Shown: positions 61,168 through 64,000 of the stretch, in pieces | How the letters are laid out: each line of letters opens with the position of its first letter | Position numbering within the stretch: position 1 is the first letter of the stretch | Assembly (NCBI RefSeq): GCF_015350795.1 | Contig: NZ_JADKSH010000006.1 | Location: 62,001 to 126,000 of the forward strand | Direction: 5' to 3' | Length of the DNA stretch: 64,000 nt | DNA from: Microbacterium sp. VKM Ac-2870 | Lineage (GTDB): Bacteria > Actinomycetota > Actinomycetes > Actinomycetales > Microbacteriaceae | Notes under the pieces: model-generated | What the model was told of the DNA's origin: nothing | What the model saw: the letters and a program-made list of their open reading frames with translations, nothing else | Database searches by the model: none | Translations under genes and position numbers: made by a program

Positions 61168-62717
61168 TGAGCTCACTCACCGCCGCGTGGAATCGCGTGC
61201 TGGCCGTCCTCGGCCGCCTCTCGATGTACCGGATGGTCGTGCTCGCCCTCGGCGTGCTGGCCGCCATCTCGTTCGTGCTCTCGCTGCTCGGCGCGGTCGC
61301 TCCGTCGCCGTGGGCCCTTCTCGCATCGTTCGCCGTCCTGGGCGTCGCGTGTGTCGCCGTCGACGCGATCGCGCACCGCGTGCTCAGCACCGGGTGGCGG
61401 TGGGAATCGTCCCTCATCACCGTGCTGATCCTGCTGTTCGTACTGCGCCCGACTCTCGAGCCGCTCGGCCTCGTCGGGCTCGCGGTGGCAGCAGCGGTGG
61501 CCTCGGCATCCAAGTACCTGCTGGCCTGGCAGGGGCGTCACATTTTCAACCCCGCTGCCGTCGGCGCGACGTTCCTCACAGTGCTCAGCGTGTGGCTACC
61601 CGATCTCGGATCCTCCGCCTGGTGGGTGGGTTCGCCGTTCCTGGCCGCTCCGGTCATCATCCTCGGCCTGCTCGTGCTCATCCGCACCGAGAAGGTACGC
61701 GTGATCGGCCTGTTTCTCATCGTCGCCGTCGCCGTCGCGTTCCTGCGCACCTCGACGCAGTACCAGCAGGCCGGTCTCGATCTCGATGCGGGCATGGTCT
61801 TCTGGAACATCCTTTTCTCGTCGCCGTTCCTCTTCCTCGGCGCCTTCATGCTGTCGGAGCCGCTGACGATGCCGCCGCGCCGCTGGCAGCAGTTCACGGT
61901 GGCTGCCCTCGTCGGCCTGCTCGCCGGGTGGCCCATCGATATCGGTGACATCAGTTTGGGCCAGGAGCGTGCGCTGCTCATCGGCAACGTGCTCGCCTTC
62001 GTCTTCGCGGTGCGCACGGCTGTGCGGCTGACCTTCCAGCGCCGCGTGGTGCTGACACCGAGCGTGCGTGAGCTGTCGTTCCGCGCCGAGCGACGCTTCC
62101 GCTTCGTGCCCGGTCAGTATCTCGAGCTCGAGGTGGCCCACGCCAAGCCTGACGCGCGCGGCACGCGCCGCGAGTTCAGCATCGTCTCGGCGCCCGAAGA
62201 GCTGCCCGAGGTGCGCATCGCGATCCGTGAGGGTTCGCAGTCCAGCTACAAGAAGGCGCTGGCTCGTGTGGAGCCCGGAGAGAACCTGGCCGTCACCGGG
62301 GTCTGGGGCGATTTCATCCTGCCATCACGTGCCTCGGCGCCGGTCTTGATGGTCGCCGCCGGCATCGGCGTCACACCGTTCGTTTCACAGCTGCGGCACC
62401 TTCGCCTCTCTGGAGAGCAGCGCGACGTCGTCTTCGTCTACGTCGCCTCGGATGCCGAGGAGCTCGCGTTCCGCGGCGATCTGGAGGCGGCCGAGGTGCC
62501 GGTCATCGTGGTCACCCGCAACGAGCCCGCGACCCTGCCGGAGCACTGGCGGTGGGCCGGGGGTGTGCGTCTCGACGCGGAGGGATTGCTCCAGCTCGTC
62601 CCCGACATCGGCACGCGCCACGCCTACATCTCGGGTCCGCCCCGGCTGATCGCCGAATTGGCGCCCGCCCTGGAGAAGGCGCGGTCGCTCACGACCGACG
62701 CGTTCGCCGGCTACTGA
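61167..62717 (+). CDS. NqrB/RnfD-like membrane domain fused to ferredoxin-NADP reductase domain
   Basis: 516 residues. First about 285 residues carry some 8 membrane helices with HIFNPAAVGATFLTVL and MLSEPLTMPPRRW, features of NqrB/RnfD proteins. The C-terminal 220 residues are a reductase with flavin motif RREFSIVSAP and NAD-binding AAGIGVTPFVSQLRHL. The fusion could carry electrons from NAD(P)H across the membrane to the FMN lipoprotein. Start GTG 61164 or ATG 61167, both overlapping the apbE stop. Converges with the kinase gene, stop codons overlapping by 7 bp. Confidence 0.88.
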   Translation: MSSLTAAWNRVLAVLGRLSMYRMVVLALGVLAAISFVLSLLGAVAPSPWALLASFAVLGVACVAVDAIAHRVLSTGWRWESSLITVLILLFVLRPTLEPLGLVGLAVAAAVASASKYLLAWQGRHIFNPAAVGATFLTVLSVWLPDLGSSAWWVGSPFLAAPVIILGLLVLIRTEKVRVIGLFLIVAVAVAFLRTSTQYQQAGLDLDAGMVFWNILFSSPFLFLGAFMLSEPLTMPPRRWQQFTVAALVGLLAGWPIDIGDISLGQERALLIGNVLAFVFAVRTAVRLTFQRRVVLTPSVRELSFRAERRFRFVPGQYLELEVAHAKPDARGTRREFSIVSAPEELPEVRIAIREGSQSSYKKALARVEPGENLAVTGVWGDFILPSRASAPVLMVAAGIGVTPFVSQLRHLRLSGEQRDVVFVYVASDAEELAFRGDLEAAEVPVIVVTRNEPATLPEHWRWAGGVRLDAEGLLQLVPDIGTRHAYISGPPRLIAELAPALEKARSLTTDAFAGY

Positions 62718-64000
62718 GCCACCGTCTCGTCGGCCTCGCCGAAATCCGGATCGGCGGGGCGGGCGGGAACGCGCATCTCGAAGACCGTTCGTCCCGGGGC
62801 GCTGTCGACGGTGATCGTGCCGTGATGAGCAGTCACGATCGCCTTCGCGATCGACAGGCCCAGTCCGGTACCGCCCGTGTGCCGGGCGCGCGAGGAGTCG
62901 GCGCGCGAGAACCGCTCGAACAGCTCACCGGCGACGTCCGGGGCGATGCCCGGGCCGTTGTCCGTCACCTGCACCACGGCGTCACCGTCCACGGCGATGA
63001 TGGATGCCGTGACGGTCGTTCCGGCGGGCGTGTGCACGCGAGCGTTCGTCAGAAGGTTGGCGATGACCTGGTGCAGTCGCATCGCGTCGCCTGCGACGAC
63101 CACGGGCTTCTCCGCAGCATCCAGCTGCCATTCGTGGTCCGGACCGGCCGCCTGGGCGTCGGCGACGCTGTCGACGACGACGCGGGTGAGGTCGACCGCT
63201 CCATAGACGAGTTCCTGACCTTCGTCGAGCCGGGCGAGCAGGAGCAGGTCTTCCACGAGGGTCGTCATCCGCAGTGACGCCGACTGGATGCGTTCCAGGC
63301 TCTGTTCCGATTGCTCGGCGCTCGTGGCCAGTTGCGCGTGTGTCGCGGCCGGGCCCGCGGCGTGCGCGGCGCGCAGCGATCGCAGCGACAGCTCGGAGTA
63401 TCCGCGGATCGCGGCGAGGGGTGTGCGCAGCTCATGACTGGCGTCGGCGACGAATGCGCGCATGCGCTGTTCGTTGCGTTGGCGCGCCGCCAAGGAGAGA
63501 TCGACGTGGTCGAGCAGGGAGTTGAGGGCCGCTCCCACGCTGCCGATCTCGTCGCGCTCGTCGGCTTCGGCGGCGGGGACGCGCTCGGTGATGGTGACGT
63601 CGCCCGAGTCGAGGCGCTGTGCGGCGACCCGCGTCGCCGTGGCGGCGACCGCACGAAGGGGGCGCAGGGAGTGGCGGATCACGAGGGCGATCACCGCCGC
63701 CAGCAGCAGGAGACCGCCCGTCGTGACGAGCGCGATGGTCGTGAGGATCTGAGCGATAGTGGTGCTGACGGTGGACAGGGGAAGACCGACGGCGATGAAG
63801 TAGTCGCCCACCTGTCCGATGTACATGCGGTAGGTGTCGACGCCCTCGACCGTGACCGTGGCCGAGGTGCCTCCGTTGAACGCGGAGAGCACCTTGGCCG
63901 TCTGCGCCGCCGTCAGCGAAGCGACGGAATCGCTGCCCGAGAGGTAGGCGCCGTCGGTCCCCATCGAGGTGTTGCCCACGACCAACAGGACATCGGCGGT
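62711..64000 (-). CDS. sensor histidine kinase (partial, 5' end outside window)
   Basis: About 430 residues visible; the start lies beyond 64000. An extracytoplasmic region, a membrane helix (ILTTIALVTTGGLLLLAAVIALV), a HAMP domain (SLRPLRAVAATATRVA) and the kinase core: ASHELRTPLAAI (His), NLLTNARVHT, DNGPGIA, GLGLSIAK. Architecture of TrcS/TcrY-type OmpR-family kinases; the partner regulator would lie to the right, outside the window. Confidence 0.92.
   Translation of the reverse strand, partial: TADVLLVVGNTSMGTDGAYLSGSDSVASLTAAQTAKVLSAFNGGTSATVTVEGVDTYRMYIGQVGDYFIAVGLPLSTVSTTIAQILTTIALVTTGGLLLLAAVIALVIRHSLRPLRAVAATATRVAAQRLDSGDVTITERVPAAEADERDEIGSVGAALNSLLDHVDLSLAARQRNEQRMRAFVADASHELRTPLAAIRGYSELSLRSLRAAHAAGPAATHAQLATSAEQSEQSLERIQSASLRMTTLVEDLLLLARLDEGQELVYGAVDLTRVVVDSVADAQAAGPDHEWQLDAAEKPVVVAGDAMRLHQVIANLLTNARVHTPAGTTVTASIIAVDGDAVVQVTDNGPGIAPDVAGELFERFSRADSSRARHTGGTGLGLSIAKAIVTAHHGTITVDSAPGRTVFEMRVPARPADPDFGEADETVAQ

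Overview
The window looks like chromosomal DNA of a high-GC actinobacterium of the family Microbacteriaceae, most likely Microbacterium or a close relative. This rests on the very high GC content, frequent GTG starts, many genes preceded by a TAnnnT hexamer only 6-7 nt upstream of the start (leaderless-type promoters), a class Ib nrdHIEF operon, a coproporphyrin-type haem operon (hemE-hemG-hemQ-hemH-hemC-hemD-hemB-hemL), a tRNA-Gln placed directly before glmU-prs, and DUF222/HNH and DUF4921 proteins. The taxon is an inference from gene content; no search was run. There is no rRNA, CRISPR array, prophage, transposase or plasmid gene. Most of the window is ordinary core genome.

Layout. 1-2.9 kb: a partial acyl-CoA dehydrogenase, a small conserved protein, an alpha/beta hydrolase and an MFS transporter. 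2.9-7.1 kb: a regulatory region with DnaA-box-like and NrdR-box-like sites, then nrdHIEF, ended by a strong hairpin. 7.1-11.2 kb: small membrane proteins, a MarR-type regulator, an RlmG/RsmC-like methyltransferase and a GalT-like DUF4921 protein. 11.2-15.3 kb: a CitA/CitB-like two-component system divergent from a CitMHS citrate transporter. 15.3-24.9 kb: a NYN-domain protein, an oxidoreductase, an M20 peptidase, an internally deleted oxidoreductase pseudogene, the helicase hrpA, an aldo/keto reductase and a COG0523 GTPase with a candidate Zur box. 24.9-30 kb: a protein O-mannosyltransferase divergent from rsmI, then metG and tatD. 30-33 kb: a DUF222/HNH gene with a LexA-like site, an MFS exporter and a 98-bp palindromic repeat element.

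33.1-44.1 kb holds haem synthesis. hemA, translationally coupled to a LacI-type regulator, reads leftward. The eight-gene hem operon reads rightward, with stop/start overlaps at most junctions, from a shared promoter whose two -10 elements overlap on opposite strands. Together these genes carry glutamyl-tRNA to coproporphyrin, iron-coproporphyrin and haem b. hemE lacks a canonical start at the expected place and may start at ATC, and hemG carries an in-frame copy of an intergenic repeat.

44.1-54.2 kb: a DinB-like protein, rsmA, a metallophosphoesterase, a stealth-type phosphotransferase, an aldo/keto reductase, ispE, an Eis-like acetyltransferase, a lipoprotein, an ABC-F ATPase and a MarR regulator. 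54.7-57.0 kb: a compact reactive-sulfur module with a perfect CsoR/CstR-type palindrome in its promoter, a CoA-disulfide-reductase/rhodanese fusion, a 53-residue Cys-rich protein and a two-cysteine CstR-like repressor. 57.0-59.6 kb: tRNA-Gln, glmU and prs. 59.7-62.7 kb: a flavin-based extracytosolic electron-transfer module made of an FMN-binding lipoprotein, ApbE, and a fusion of an NqrB/RnfD-like membrane domain to a ferredoxin-NADP-reductase domain. A histidine kinase runs off the right edge.
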